Shown here piece after piece: positions 29,399 through 29,502 of a DNA stretch of 29,502 nucleotides (positions within the stretch are counted from its first letter, which is position 1; each line of letters starts with the position of its first letter). Under the pieces are notes generated by a model. The model was given only the letters and a program-made list of their open reading frames with translations. It was not told where the DNA came from and did no database searches. Origin of the DNA: a virus; the IMG/VR virus record IMGVR_UViG_3300044225_002737, positions 1 through 29,502 of that record; one strand, given 5' to 3'. Both the position numbers and the translations under genes were made by a program.

Positions 29399-29502
29399 AT
29401 GGCTATATCACGTAATCAACTAGTTAAAGAACTAGAGCCGGGTTTGAACGCCTTGTTCGGCCTGGAATATAAACAGTATGAGCAGGAACACACTGCTATA
29501 TA
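29399..29502 (+). CDS. Major capsid protein, N-terminus only (runs off the window)
   Basis: The first 34 residues are visible (MAISRNQLVKELEPGLNALF..., EYKQYEQEH). An AAGGAGGT ribosome site lies about 8 bases upstream. I recall the LVKELEPGLNALFGLEY start from capsid proteins of marine phages, and the place after scaffold and head proteins fits. The rest lies outside the window, so the call rests mainly on context. Confidence 0.65.
   Translation, partial: MAISRNQLVKELEPGLNALFGLEYKQYEQEHTAI

Noticed and set aside
1-29502. tRNA genes, integrase and attachment sites
   Set aside because: No cloverleaf, recombinase motif or convincing att core was seen in either strand.

Overview
The window looks like about 29.5 kb of a tailed double-stranded DNA phage (Caudoviricetes), most likely a marine phage of an AT-rich host such as SAR11 (Pelagibacter). 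That host suggestion is inferred from the low GC content, the dense overlapping small genes, and the protein types: 2OG-Fe(II) oxygenase, GP88 protein, phage co-chaperonin, family A polymerase, and small basic proteins of a kind common in marine phages. No RNA polymerase, integrase, tRNA or rRNA gene was seen, so phage genes are probably read by the host polymerase. Several good sigma70-type promoters (TTGACA, 17-bp spacer, AT-rich -10) agree with this.

Layout. (1) 0-7.3 kb is the replication module on the + strand: two small proteins of unknown function, an archaeo-eukaryotic (TOTE-type) primase, a UvrD-like SF1 helicase, a DUF3310 protein, and a 3'-5' exonuclease/family A DNA polymerase with Leu at the lifestyle-linked position equivalent to E. 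coli Phe762. (2) 7.3-9.3 kb holds small membrane, secreted and coiled-coil proteins plus zinc-ribbon and basic microproteins. (3) 9.3-13 kb is an accessory/early region: coiled-coil proteins, a ribbon-helix-helix regulator, a LAGLIDADG endonuclease, a 2OG oxygenase and an MGME1/RecB-like exonuclease. It ends in an iteron-like array of GGTACAA repeats beside a very AT-rich tract (possible origin). (4) 13-17.4 kb is a mixed-strand region: the small terminase is on the minus strand, a PD-(D/E)XK nuclease gene converges with a GP88/microgene pair, and a 445-bp gap holds tandem hairpins and palindromes. Three small promoter-rich genes then end in an intrinsic terminator, followed by GC-rich 32-bp repeats just before terL. 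(5) 17.4-29.5 kb is the virion module on the + strand: large terminase, two linker-region proteins, portal, a holin-like protein, about ten small basic proteins, a GroES-like co-chaperonin, scaffold, a head protein, and the start of a likely major capsid gene, which runs off the window.

The genes fit one programme. The primase, helicase, polymerase and exonuclease copy the DNA. Host-type promoters with built-in palindromes, together with a small RHH protein, could time the accessory genes. The late block packages and builds the head. The least explained parts are the operator-like palindromes shared by promoters 2.4 kb apart, the hairpin array at 15.55-15.72 kb, the iterons at 12.94-13.18 kb, the GC-rich repeats at 15.48 and 17.2 kb, and a K-G-G motif that recurs in most small late proteins.
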